Assembly: GCA_035524315.1 (NCBI GenBank)
Contig: DATKPD010000067.1
Coordinates: 1-64,000 of the forward strand
Length of the DNA stretch: 64,000 bases
Reading direction: 5' to 3'
DNA from: BOG-938 sp035524315
GTDB lineage: Bacteria; Pseudomonadota; Alphaproteobacteria; Caulobacterales; Caulobacteraceae
Under the pieces are notes generated by a model. The model ran no database searches. It saw only the letters and a list, made by a program, of their open reading frames with translations, and had not been told where the DNA came from. Numbering within the stretch: the first letter of the stretch is position 1; each line of letters begins with the position of its first letter. The position numbers and the translations under genes are program-made. Below are positions 54,372-62,918 of the stretch, piece by piece.

Positions 54372-55028
54372 ATGGCCGCCAGTTTTGACCCGCCGATCGA
54401 GACCGAATGCCCGACGCCGGCCGCGGCCTGGGCGGGTGTTCGCATGTCCTACGACCGGGACGAAGAGATCTTCGGCGAAGGCGAGCCGGCGCGGAACGTC
54501 TATATGGTCGTCAGCGGCGCGGTGCGGACCTATCGCGTCCTGGCCGACGGCCGACGCCAGATCGTGGAATTTCACTTGGCCGGGGACGTGTTCGGCTTCG
54601 ACGGCGATCCCACCCATAACCTGACCGCCGAAGCGATCGGCGAAGTGACCTTGCAGGTCATGCGGCGGACCGCCTTTTTCGAGACCGACAGGCCCGACGC
54701 CCCCGGCGCCGGCCATGCGTGGGCCACCCTGCTGCGCAAGCTTCAGCGGGCCGAGGCCCATGTGATCATGCTGGGCCGGCAAAGCGCGTGTGAGCGGGTG
54801 GCCTCCTTCCTGCTCGATATGCGCGGGCGCATGATCCGGGCAGGCTTCGACGGCGACGGCATCAGCCTGCCGATGACGCGTCAGGATATCGCCGACTATC
54901 TCGGCCTGACGATCGAAACGGTGTCTCGCACGTTTTCGCAACTTCAGGTCTCCGGGATGATCGAGCTGCCCTCGCGTCGCAGCGTGGTCGTGCGTAACCT
55001 GGCCGCGATGGACCGTATCTGCGCCTGA
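54372..55028 (+). CDS. fixK: FixK-type Crp/FNR family transcription regulator
   Basis: 218 aa. cNMP-like sensor domain (about 20-135; EGEPARNVYMVVSGAVRTYRV, VEFHLAGDVFGFDGD), dimer helix and HTH near 165-205 (SLPMTRQDIADYLGLTIETVSRTFSQL). The recognition helix TIETVSR matches the FNR/FixK group that reads TTGAT-type sites. The N-terminal cysteine cluster of FNR is absent (a single Cys near 13), so it is FixK-like and controlled by FixLJ or similar rather than sensing oxygen itself. Confidence 0.88.
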   Translation: MAASFDPPIETECPTPAAAWAGVRMSYDRDEEIFGEGEPARNVYMVVSGAVRTYRVLADGRRQIVEFHLAGDVFGFDGDPTHNLTAEAIGEVTLQVMRRTAFFETDRPDAPGAGHAWATLLRKLQRAEAHVIMLGRQSACERVASFLLDMRGRMIRAGFDGDGISLPMTRQDIADYLGLTIETVSRTFSQLQVSGMIELPSRRSVVVRNLAAMDRICA

Positions 55029-55066
55029 CCGCCCAGGCGGCGCCCGTAGTCCTCGCGGAGGGACCG

Positions 55067-56377
55067 TTGACCGCCGAAAAGACCCCCGCGCCCCATGAGC
55101 CGGCGCATGGCGCCGGCGGCCTGTGGGCCCGACTGAAGGAGCATCCGCTCGCGCGCGTCGGCCCTGGTCTGATCACAGGCGTGGCGGACGATGATCCCAG
55201 CGGCATCGCCACCTATTCCCAGGCGGGCGCTCAGTTCGGCCTGAACGTGCTTTGGACCATGCCGTTCAGTTTTCCGCTGATGGCCGCCGTCCAATCGATG
55301 TGCGCCCGGATCGGCAGGGTTTCGGGCCGGGGTTTGGCGGCGAACATCAAGGTCGCCTTTCCGCCGATCGTGCTGCGCGGCGTGGTGGTTCTGCTGCTCC
55401 TGGCCAACACGCTCAACATCGCCGCGGACGTCGCCGCCATGGGCGAGGTGGCGGAACTGGTGACGGGCGTTAACCGCCACCTGATGACGGTCGTGTTCGT
55501 CGTGGGCACCCTGCTGCTGCAGGTCTTCGTGCCCTATCACCGGTACATCAACTACCTGAAATGGCTGACCTTGTCGCTGCTGGCCTATGCGGGCGTGCTG
55601 TTCACGGTGCATGTGCCGTGGGGGCAGGTGGCCTTGCGCACCGTGTGGCCCAAGATGGCGCTGGACGCCCAGACCGCGACCGTGGTGGTGGGCGTTTTCG
55701 GCACCACCATCAGTCCCTACCTGTTCTTCTGGCAAGCCTCCGAAGAGGTCGAGGACATGCAGATCCGCCATAGCGCCGCACTCCTTGGCGATAGCGCGTC
55801 CGCGCCGCCCGAACTGCGCCGGATCCGGTGGGATACCTGGAGCGGAATGCTCTACTCCAACCTCTCGGCCTATTTCATCATGCTGGCCACCGCCGTGACC
55901 CTGCATGCCGCCGGCGTGACCGAGATCCAGACTGCGGCCCAGGCGGCAAGCGCGCTGCGGCCGCTGGCGGGCGACTTCGCCTTTCTCCTGTTCGCGCTGG
56001 GCATATTGGGCGTCGGCCTGATCGGCGTGCCCGTGTTGGCCGGTTCGGGCGGATACGCCATGGCGGAGGCGATGGGCTGGGCATGGGGCCTGGAGCGCAG
56101 GACGCGCGACGCCCGCGGCTTCTATGGCGTGATCGCCGTAAGCGTTCTGCTCGGCCTGGTGATTCAGTACTCGCCGATCAGCCCGATGCGGGCGCTGTTC
56201 TGGAGCGCGGTCGTCAACGGCGTCGTCGCTGTGCCGCTGCTGATCGTGATCATTCTTCTGGCGTCCAGGCGCTCGGTCATGGGGCCCTATACGGCCAGTC
56301 CCACCCTGGTTGTGCTGGGCTGGCTCGCGACGGGCGTGATGGGTCTGGCGGCGATCATGATGTTTCTGCCGCATTGA
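55067..56377 (+). CDS. NRAMP-family divalent metal transporter
   Basis: 436-aa membrane protein with about 11 hydrophobic segments. TM1 contains GLITGVADDDPSGIATYSQAG, where classic NRAMP proteins have DPGN; here DPSGI, a variant seen in a divergent NRAMP-like branch. The TM6 A-x-x-M metal motif is not obvious (ALGILGVGLIGVPVLAGSGGYA). Substrate could be Mn, Fe or Mg. The TTG start at 55067 has GGAGG 5-7 nt upstream. It follows fixK by 38 bp. Confidence 0.8.
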   Translation: MTAEKTPAPHEPAHGAGGLWARLKEHPLARVGPGLITGVADDDPSGIATYSQAGAQFGLNVLWTMPFSFPLMAAVQSMCARIGRVSGRGLAANIKVAFPPIVLRGVVVLLLLANTLNIAADVAAMGEVAELVTGVNRHLMTVVFVVGTLLLQVFVPYHRYINYLKWLTLSLLAYAGVLFTVHVPWGQVALRTVWPKMALDAQTATVVVGVFGTTISPYLFFWQASEEVEDMQIRHSAALLGDSASAPPELRRIRWDTWSGMLYSNLSAYFIMLATAVTLHAAGVTEIQTAAQAASALRPLAGDFAFLLFALGILGVGLIGVPVLAGSGGYAMAEAMGWAWGLERRTRDARGFYGVIAVSVLLGLVIQYSPISPMRALFWSAVVNGVVAVPLLIVIILLASRRSVMGPYTASPTLVVLGWLATGVMGLAAIMMFLPH

Positions 56378-56389
56378 GCGGGGGCAACG

Positions 56390-57580
56390 CTATCCCGGGG
56401 CGCTGGCGTCGGCGAGCAAGGTCCAGGCGCTCTGCGCCAGCACCGCTTCCTCGTCGGTGGGAATAACCCACGCCGCAACGGCGCTGTCGGCCGAACTGAT
56501 CTTCAAGGCCCCATCCATGTTGGCGCCCGCGTTCAGGCTCAGGCCAAGCCAGCCAAGGCGATCGGCGAGGCGACCGCGGATGGCGGGGGCGTTTTCGCCG
56601 ATGCCGGCTGAGAAGACCAGAGCGTCCAACCCGCCCAGGACCGCGACCATCGCGCCGATTTCCCGCACCAGACGGTGGATAAAAACATCGATCGCCTCAC
56701 CGGCCGCGGGGGTCGGGCTGGCGAGAAGGGCGCGCATATCGCCCGTCGTTCCCGAGACGCCCAGCAGGCCGGATTGGCAGTAGAGCATCCTTTCGATCTC
56801 GGCTGCGGACACTCCCGATCTTATCAAATAGAGCACAACGCCCGGGTCGAGCGTTCCGCATCGGGTGCTCATGACCAGGCCGTCCAAGGCCGAAAAGCTC
56901 ATGGTCGTCTCGACGCTGACGCCGTCGCGGGTCGCACAAAGACTGGCGCCGGAGCCCAGATGAGCAAACACCACGCGCTTGCGGGCGACGTCCGGGTCGA
57001 GCTCGGCTAAGCGGCGGGTCAGAAAGCTGTAAGACAGTCCGTGGAAGCCATAGCGCCGCACGCCCCTGGCCTCCCACGCCCGCGGCAGGGCGATGCGTTG
57101 GGCGCACGCCGGCATTGTGCGGTGGAACGCCGTGTCGAAACACGCGTATTGCCGAGCGGCGGGAAGCGAGGCCGCCGTGAAGCGAGCGACGGCGAGGTTG
57201 TGCGGCTGGTGCAGGGGGGCCAGCGAGGACAAGGCGTCCAGCCGCTCCAAAACGGAGGGGCACAGCGCCGTCGGATCCGAAAACTCGGTCCCGCCGTGCG
57301 CGAAGCGGTGGCTGACCGCCACGATCGAACCATGACCGAGATGATCCAGCGCCCAGGCCAGAATTTCCCCGGTGAAGCGTTCCAGATCGGCGCCGGCCGA
57401 GGGTTCGTCGTGCGCCTCCAGAATCTCGCCGTTGCTCGCCCGGACCCAGAACCGGCGCTGATCGCCGTCATTGACAACCGCGCCGCGAAATCGCGCGACG
57501 GGGCCTTCCGGCTCGACGGCGAACACGGCGAATTTGATGCTCGACGACCCGGCGTTCAGACTAAGGATGAAATCCGCCAT
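56390..57580 (-). CDS. ackA: Acetate/propionate kinase
   Basis: 396-aa ASKHA kinase making ATP from acetyl phosphate. LSLNAGSSSIKFAVF at 6-20, VSHRFAHGG near 90, FDTAFHRTMP (catalytic Asp region near 149), YGFHGLSYSFL (near 176), HLGSGASLCA (near 206) and FSAGIGENAP (near 324). It lies 2 bp downstream of the phosphotransacetylase-like gene, forming a substrate-level phosphorylation operon suited to low oxygen. Confidence 0.93.
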   Translation of the reverse strand: MADFILSLNAGSSSIKFAVFAVEPEGPVARFRGAVVNDGDQRRFWVRASNGEILEAHDEPSAGADLERFTGEILAWALDHLGHGSIVAVSHRFAHGGTEFSDPTALCPSVLERLDALSSLAPLHQPHNLAVARFTAASLPAARQYACFDTAFHRTMPACAQRIALPRAWEARGVRRYGFHGLSYSFLTRRLAELDPDVARKRVVFAHLGSGASLCATRDGVSVETTMSFSALDGLVMSTRCGTLDPGVVLYLIRSGVSAAEIERMLYCQSGLLGVSGTTGDMRALLASPTPAAGEAIDVFIHRLVREIGAMVAVLGGLDALVFSAGIGENAPAIRGRLADRLGWLGLSLNAGANMDGALKISSADSAVAAWVIPTDEEAVLAQSAWTLLADASAPG

Positions 57581-57582
57581 GG

Positions 57583-58539
57583 TTAGCGCCGGGCTGTGGG
57601 CGCCAGGCCCAGGCTATGCGCCGACAACACCGCCATGGCGCACGAGGTGACCCGCGCCTGTTGGCTGTCCGCGCGGCTGGTCAGGACGATCGGCGCGCGG
57701 GCGCCGACCACCACGCCGGCCGCATGACCGCCGACCATGAAGGTGAGTTGCTTGGCCAGAATATTGCCGGCCATCAGATCGGGCGCGACCAGGATGTCCG
57801 CCAGTCCCGCGACCCGTGAGACGATGCCCTTTTCGCGCGCCGCCTCGAGGCTGATCGCGTTGTCCATCGCCAGCGGCCCGTCGAGCAAGCCGCCGGTGAT
57901 CTGGCCGCGATCCGCCATCTTGCACAGCGCCGCCGCCTCCACGGTCGAGGGCAGCCGGGCGTTGACGGTCTCTATCGCCGACAGGATGGCGACCTTGGGC
58001 TCGCGAAAGCCCAGGACGAGGGCCAAGTCGATGGCGTTCTGGACGATGTCGCGCTTGGCGTCCAGGTCGGGCGCGATGTTGATCGCGCCATCGGTGATCA
58101 AAAGCGGCCGCGGATAGCTGTCGACTTCGATCAAGTAGACGTGGCTCAGGCGCCGGTCGGTGCGCAGTCCGGTGTCCCGCGCAAGCACCTCATGCATCAG
58201 CTCGTCGGTGTGCAGCGACCCCTTCATCAGCAGTCCCGCCTCGCCGCAGCGCACGAGCGCCACGGCGCGCGCCGCCGCGGCGTGACTGTGAGGCGTGGGC
58301 TCGCGGCGAAAGCGGCGAATGTCCACGCCGGCGGCGTCGGCTGCCGCTTGAATCTTGTCTTCAGGACCGACGAGGATGGGGTCGATCAGGCCGAGTTCGG
58401 CGGCCTCGACCACCGCCTCGATCGCCACGGGATCGCACGGATGCGCGATCGCCGACCGGATGGGCGCGAGGGACTTGCACCGGAGCATCAGCTCCGCGCT
58501 GAACGGCCAAGCTCCAGCGGTGGGCGCAGGCTGATCCAT
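57583..58539 (-). CDS. Phosphate acetyl/butyryl transferase-family enzyme
   Basis: 318-aa phosphotransacetylase fold. LIDPILVGPEDKI near 50, GEAGLLMKGSLHTDELM near 98-114, RLSHVYLIEVDSYPRPLLITDGAINIAPDL near 130-160, GLADILVAPDLMAGNILAKQL near 240-260 and GARAPIVLTSRADS near 280. This is the short Ptb/Pta C-terminal-type form often annotated as bifunctional enoyl-CoA hydratase/phosphate acetyltransferase. It would supply acetyl phosphate to AckA. Confidence 0.88.
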   Translation of the reverse strand: MDQPAPTAGAWPFSAELMLRCKSLAPIRSAIAHPCDPVAIEAVVEAAELGLIDPILVGPEDKIQAAADAAGVDIRRFRREPTPHSHAAAARAVALVRCGEAGLLMKGSLHTDELMHEVLARDTGLRTDRRLSHVYLIEVDSYPRPLLITDGAINIAPDLDAKRDIVQNAIDLALVLGFREPKVAILSAIETVNARLPSTVEAAALCKMADRGQITGGLLDGPLAMDNAISLEAAREKGIVSRVAGLADILVAPDLMAGNILAKQLTFMVGGHAAGVVVGARAPIVLTSRADSQQARVTSCAMAVLSAHSLGLAPTARR

Positions 58540-58591
58540 GTCGCGGGCTTTCGTGCGGGCGCCCGGCGGGCGGGCCGATTGTAAAACGGGT

Positions 58592-58954
58592 CTAGTCGAT
58601 GCCCGGCCCGGCCGACGTGGTTAGCGGGCCGCCGGGGGCGCTAGCCTTGGGCGGAGCATGTGGCGGGGGCGACGCCTTGGCGAAAATCGCCAGGCAGTCG
58701 AGGTAGGGGGCCATGGCCATATCCCACATCGTCTTGGCGTCACGCCCATTCAACTGCGCCCAGGTTCGGCCTTCTTCGCGCCACGCGTCCAGGGCCGACG
58801 CGGCCCGGGCCATGGCGTCCAGATACAGATGGACGTTCTGTTCGATATGGTGGCGAAGCATGACAAACTCGGGGGAGACTTCCGGCGTGGTTGACCCGGC
58901 GGCGGCATTGGCGCCGCGCGGCTTGGGATCGGCCTCGGTTTGATCGGTCGTCAT
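58592..58954 (-). CDS. Small helical protein of unknown function
   Basis: 120 aa. A helical core (FVMLRHHIEQNVHLYLDAMARAASAL to YLDCLAIFAKA, about 30-95) is flanked by Pro/Ala/Gly-rich ends. The helical amphipathic look recalls phasin-like proteins, but no motif proves it. It lies between pta and adh in the same direction. Confidence 0.6.
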   Translation of the reverse strand: MTTDQTEADPKPRGANAAAGSTTPEVSPEFVMLRHHIEQNVHLYLDAMARAASALDAWREEGRTWAQLNGRDAKTMWDMAMAPYLDCLAIFAKASPPPHAPPKASAPGGPLTTSAGPGID

Positions 58955-59065
58955 GGCTTTGCCTCTCTGGTTGAGCGCGATCCTGCGACCGCTCGCAGGC
59001 CGGCGCCTTGCGCTGGATCACATAGGCGGCGGGGGCCGGCGCTGAGGGGTCGCGCCGGCCCCTCG

Positions 59066-60103
59066 TTACGCTTCGATCAGCACCTTCAGGGCGCGCGTGT
59101 CGGCCGCGTGGCCAAAGGTCTCGTAGGCGCTGAGGATGTCGTCGAGGTTGAAGCGATGGGTAATCAGCCTGGCCGGGTCGATCTTCTTCGACTGCACCGT
59201 CTTGAGCAGCAGCGGCGTGGTGACCGTATCGACAAGGCGGGTCGTGATCGAGATATTCTCCGACCACAGACGTTCGAGGTGGAGGTCCACCTTGACGCCG
59301 TGCACGCCGACGTTGGCGATCACACCGCCAGCGGCCACGATCTCTTCGCACAGCGCAAACGTGACGGGCAAGCCGACCGCTTCGATGGCTGCGTCGACGC
59401 CGCGGCCCGCCGTGAGCGCCTTCACGGCATCGGCGGCCCGGCCATCGGCGCTGTTGATCGTGTGGGTGGCGCCGAACCGCTTGGCGACCTCCAGGCGATT
59501 GTCGTCCAGATCAATCATCACGATTTGGGCCGGCGAATAGAACTGAGCCGTCAATAGGGTGGCCAGACCGATCGGCCCCGCGCCGACGATGGCCACGGTC
59601 GAACCGGGCGCGACCTTGCCGTTCAACACCCCGCATTCGTAGCCGGTCGGCAGGATGTCGCTGAGCATCACCAGGGCGTCCTCGTCGGCGCCTTCGGGAA
59701 TGGGGTAGAGACTGGTGTCCGCATGGGGAATGCGGACGAATTCGGCCTGGGTGCCGTCGATCTTGTTGCCGAGAATCCAGCCCCCTGTCGTGCAGTGAGA
59801 GTACATCCCCTTGCGGCAGGACTCGCACTTTCCGCAGGCGGTGATGCACGAGATCAGGACGCGGTCGCCTGGCTTGAACGCGCTGACGCCGACGCCCACG
59901 GCGTCGATCACGCCCACGCCTTCGTGGCCGAGGATCCGGCCCGGCGCGCAGGTCGGAACATCGCCCTTGAGGATATGCAGGTCCGTGCCGCAGATGGTGG
60001 TCTTGGTCAGCCGGACGATGGCGTCGCCGGGGTCCTGCAGCACGGGTTTGGCGCGCTCCTCAAGCGCCTTGAGGCCTGGGCCGTTATAAACGAGCGCCTT
60101 CAT
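59066..60103 (-). CDS. Zinc-dependent alcohol dehydrogenase (MDR family)
   Basis: 345 aa. Catalytic zinc ligands Cys38 in TICGTDLHIL and GHEGVGVI (near 60); structural zinc cysteines CGKCESCRKGMYSHC near 91-105; NAD(P) loop VGAGPIG near 170. It would reduce acetaldehyde or similar. The ATG at 60103 starts the family motif MKALVY; an upstream in-frame ATG at 60169 overlaps the FixK box. A perfect FixK palindrome lies 66-79 bp upstream. Confidence 0.9.
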   Translation of the reverse strand: MKALVYNGPGLKALEERAKPVLQDPGDAIVRLTKTTICGTDLHILKGDVPTCAPGRILGHEGVGVIDAVGVGVSAFKPGDRVLISCITACGKCESCRKGMYSHCTTGGWILGNKIDGTQAEFVRIPHADTSLYPIPEGADEDALVMLSDILPTGYECGVLNGKVAPGSTVAIVGAGPIGLATLLTAQFYSPAQIVMIDLDDNRLEVAKRFGATHTINSADGRAADAVKALTAGRGVDAAIEAVGLPVTFALCEEIVAAGGVIANVGVHGVKVDLHLERLWSENISITTRLVDTVTTPLLLKTVQSKKIDPARLITHRFNLDDILSAYETFGHAADTRALKVLIEA

Positions 60104-60168
60104 CGGTTTTCCTTCAGTGGAGTTCGCGTCCACGGGCTGAAGGATGGCCCGATGGGCGAACGTCCGCA

Positions 60169-60182
60169 TTGATGGCGATCAA
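60169..60182. promoter_or_regulatory. Perfect FNR/FixK palindrome upstream of adh
   Basis: TTGATGGCGATCAA, a full TTGAT-N4-ATCAA dyad. Its centre is about 72 bp upstream of the adh start. Confidence 0.75.
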
Positions 60183-60210
60183 CGGCAAGGTCGGTCGCGG
60201 CCCTTTGTTC

Positions 60211-61185
60211 TCAGGCCGCCCAGTACATGAAGCCCATGCCCTCGCCGGTGCCCGCCTCGGTCCGATAGCAGGGGACGTAATCGACCAGCGTCATCTTGGC
60301 GGCGCTGTCGGCCATCGCGGCGAGCACGGGAACGTACAGTTTCAGCTCGGAATTGCCCGATTGATAGTTGCGATCGTCCAAGGCCGCCAAGCCGTCGAAA
60401 TCGTAGGCGCCCATCAGGTCGATGAACGTCCTGTCGAGGTCTTCGTCACAGACGAAATGCGATAGTCCACCCGACGCGATGATCGCCACCGTCTGGTCGC
60501 TGTCCCACGACTTGATCGCGGACAGCAGAGCCTTGCCGAAGGCGATGCTGCGGGCCATGGACGGCTGGTTCGGCGGATAGAAGGTGTTCATGAACACCGG
60601 CACGTTCGGCGGGACGTCGTCGCCCATGATCTGGTGATAGATGAAGCCATAGGCATGGGGCACGATCGGCTTGCCCCGCATCCAGGTGTTGGCCGGCCAC
60701 CGGGCTATGTCGGCCAGGTCGAAGTCGTCCGCCGCCAGGGCCTTGATGATGTGGTTCGCCAACTCGGGGTGGCCTGGATGCACGGCCGGGTGGTCAGGGG
60801 CGTATACGGACCGCTGCGGCGGCCCGTTGACGATTTCGGCGCCGGTGTAGACCGCCAGAGACGGGGTCGTCTCTATGAAGATTTCCTTCTGATCCTTGCC
60901 GATGATCACCGCCACGTCGGGCTTATTCGCCGCGTAGAACTGGCGCATCGTGTTTAAGGCGTCGGCGCAGCGATCGGCGCGCATTCGGCGCTCATCGATC
61001 GACAGAAGGGGCGCGAATCCCTCATGCCGCCGTTCGGCCTCCAGTTCCGCATAGGTCCAACTCTTCTGACGAAACCACAACGCCGGGTTGCGGCGATCCC
61101 TCGCCCCGTCCTCAAGCCATGTCTCGGCGGGTTTGCCCAACATCCCGCTGTGCGGGACAGCCATTCCAAATCCAATGCGCGCCAT
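60211..61185 (-). CDS. LigB-type extradiol ring-cleavage dioxygenase family protein
   Basis: 324 aa. Class III extradiol dioxygenase fold: FGMAVPHSGML near residues 6-16 with an Fe-ligand His, DVAVIIGKDQKE near 90, and IIASGGLSHFVCDEDLD near 236-252. LigB enzymes open protocatechuate, gallate or similar rings. A strictly oxygen-using enzyme next to anaerobic genes is notable. ATG 61185 has upstream FixK-type boxes at 61240 and 61300. Confidence 0.85.
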   Translation of the reverse strand: MARIGFGMAVPHSGMLGKPAETWLEDGARDRRNPALWFRQKSWTYAELEAERRHEGFAPLLSIDERRMRADRCADALNTMRQFYAANKPDVAVIIGKDQKEIFIETTPSLAVYTGAEIVNGPPQRSVYAPDHPAVHPGHPELANHIIKALAADDFDLADIARWPANTWMRGKPIVPHAYGFIYHQIMGDDVPPNVPVFMNTFYPPNQPSMARSIAFGKALLSAIKSWDSDQTVAIIASGGLSHFVCDEDLDRTFIDLMGAYDFDGLAALDDRNYQSGNSELKLYVPVLAAMADSAAKMTLVDYVPCYRTEAGTGEGMGFMYWAA

Positions 61186-61239
61186 GGTCTGTCCTTTGCT
61201 GGCTTTTGCCCAGGATTCGCCATGGCGGCCCGCCCGACA

Positions 61240-61253
61240 TTGACGGGGATCAA
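61240..61253. promoter_or_regulatory. FNR/FixK box (dioxygenase side)
   Basis: TTGACGGGGATCAA, TTGAC-N4-ATCAA. Centre about 62 bp upstream of the dioxygenase start at 61185 and about 130 bp upstream of hemN. Confidence 0.72.
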
Positions 61254-61299
61254 TCCGCCTCTCGCGATGCAAGGCGGGGGCGACGCCGGCCTGCCCCGG

Positions 61300-61313
61300 T
61301 TGACGCGGATCAA
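61300..61313. promoter_or_regulatory. FNR/FixK box (hemN side)
   Basis: TTGACGCGGATCAA, TTGAC-N4-ATCAA. Centre about 70 bp upstream of the hemN ATG at 61377. The two boxes are exactly 60 bp apart centre to centre. Confidence 0.72.
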
Positions 61314-61376
61314 GGCGTGAACCCCTGGCGGGGCTATCGGATTGGGATCGACGCGCTGGATAGCGACGGATTCTGC

Positions 61377-62750
61377 ATGACAGCCCCAGCTTCCTCAGAC
61401 GACCTGCGGTCTGAACGTCACGCGATGCTGCACCGGTACGACGGTCGCGCGCCTCGCTACACCAGCTATCCCACGGCGGCCCAGTTCACCGGCGAGGTCG
61501 GTCCGGCGACCTATGCGCGCTGGCTGGGCGCGCTCGACCACAACGAGCTGGTTTCACTCTACGTGCACCTGCCGTTCTGCGCCCGGCTTTGCTGGTATTG
61601 CGGCTGCAACACCCGGGTCGTCCGACGAGGCGAGTCGATCAGCGACTACGTCCGGTTGCTCGGCGTCGAACTGGACCGGGTGGTCGCCCACTTGCCGGGC
61701 CGCTTGCGCGCCAGCGCGATCCACCTGGGCGGGGGCACGCCCAACGTGACGTCTACTGACGATCTGGCGATGCTGTTCGGATTCCTGCGACGGGTGTTCG
61801 AGGTTCCCGCGTCGGCCGAGATCGCCGCTGAGCTCGATCCTCTGCATCTGACGGCGCGATGGGCCGCCGCCGCCGCCGGCCACGGGCTGACGCGGGCCAG
61901 CCTGGGCGTGCAGGACCTGTCGCCGGCGGTGCAGGCCGCCGTCAATCGCGTCGAGCCGTTCGACGTGGTCGCCCGCGCGTTTGGGCTGCTGCGCGATGTC
62001 GGCGTGGAGGCGATCAACGTCGATCTGATGTACGGGCTGCCGCGGCAACGCACCGCCGATGTGCTGCACACCATCGACCAGGTGGTCACGCTTCGTCCGC
62101 AGCGCATCGCCTTGTTCGGCTATGCGCACGTGCCCTGGATGAAGCCGCACCAGGGGCTGATCAATACGGCCGAGTTGGCTGGCCCTGAGGAGCGGCTCGA
62201 CCAGAGCCAGGCGGCGGCTGAGCGTCTCGCGGCGGCGGGGTATCGGCCCGTCGGCCTGGATCATTTCGCCTTGCCGGACGATCCGCTGGCGACGGACCGC
62301 GCGCATCGGAATTTCCAGGGCTACACCACCGACGCGGCTCGAACCCTGCTCGGGTTCGGCGCCTCGGCCATCGGTCGCTTGCCGCAAGGCTACATTCAAA
62401 ACCAAACGAGCGAGCTCGATTGGCGCCGGGCTATAGGCTCGGGAACCCTTGCCACGGCGAAGGGCGTCGCCTTCACCGACGATAATCGTCTGCGAGGCGA
62501 GATCATCGAGCGCCTCATGTGCGACTTCGAAGTGGATCTGGACGCCGTGTGCGCGCAGCACGGCCGCGACAAAAGCGAGCTTGAGCCGGCGCTGTCGCGA
62601 TGCGGTCAGTTCATCGTAGACGGCGTGATCGCCATCGAGCGCGGACGGTTGAAGGTCACGCAGACCGGCCGTCCCTTCGTGCGCTCTGTGTGCATGGCGT
62701 TCGACGCCTACGCCAACCCGGACGCGCTGATTCATTCACTGGCGGTGTAG
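61377..62750 (+). CDS. hemN: Oxygen-independent coproporphyrinogen III oxidase
   Basis: 457-aa radical SAM enzyme that makes protoporphyrinogen IX without oxygen. RYTSYPTA near 27, cluster motif CARLCWYCGC (the HemN CxxxCxxCxC form) near 67, LGGGTPN near 119, MYGLPRQRTADV near 219, HFALPDDPLA near 299. The fourth cysteine distinguishes it from hemW at 8161. The ATG at 61377 gives the normal N-terminus; FixK boxes upstream fit induction at low oxygen. Confidence 0.95.
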   Translation: MTAPASSDDLRSERHAMLHRYDGRAPRYTSYPTAAQFTGEVGPATYARWLGALDHNELVSLYVHLPFCARLCWYCGCNTRVVRRGESISDYVRLLGVELDRVVAHLPGRLRASAIHLGGGTPNVTSTDDLAMLFGFLRRVFEVPASAEIAAELDPLHLTARWAAAAAGHGLTRASLGVQDLSPAVQAAVNRVEPFDVVARAFGLLRDVGVEAINVDLMYGLPRQRTADVLHTIDQVVTLRPQRIALFGYAHVPWMKPHQGLINTAELAGPEERLDQSQAAAERLAAAGYRPVGLDHFALPDDPLATDRAHRNFQGYTTDAARTLLGFGASAIGRLPQGYIQNQTSELDWRRAIGSGTLATAKGVAFTDDNRLRGEIIERLMCDFEVDLDAVCAQHGRDKSELEPALSRCGQFIVDGVIAIERGRLKVTQTGRPFVRSVCMAFDAYANPDALIHSLAV

Positions 62751-62805
62751 GGTCTGCCGCCGCACCACGCGGCGCCAGCGCTCGGTTGGCGAAAGTCCAA
62801 TGGGC

Positions 62806-62836
62806 TGAGCCCGGGCGTTTTGCGCGCCCGGGCTCA
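62806..62836. terminator. Bidirectional hairpin between hemN and the TolB-like gene
   Basis: Perfect 12-bp stem TGAGCCCGGGCG / CGCCCGGGCTCA with a 7-nt TTTTGCG loop, between convergent genes. No T-run follows on either strand. Confidence 0.55.
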
Positions 62837-62918
62837 ATGAGATGTCGTCATGCCGGCGCAAGCGCGATCGGGCCAAGTCGGCGCCCGTCGCCGGCTTGGC
62901 CCGCGCCTTGGTCTGCGG

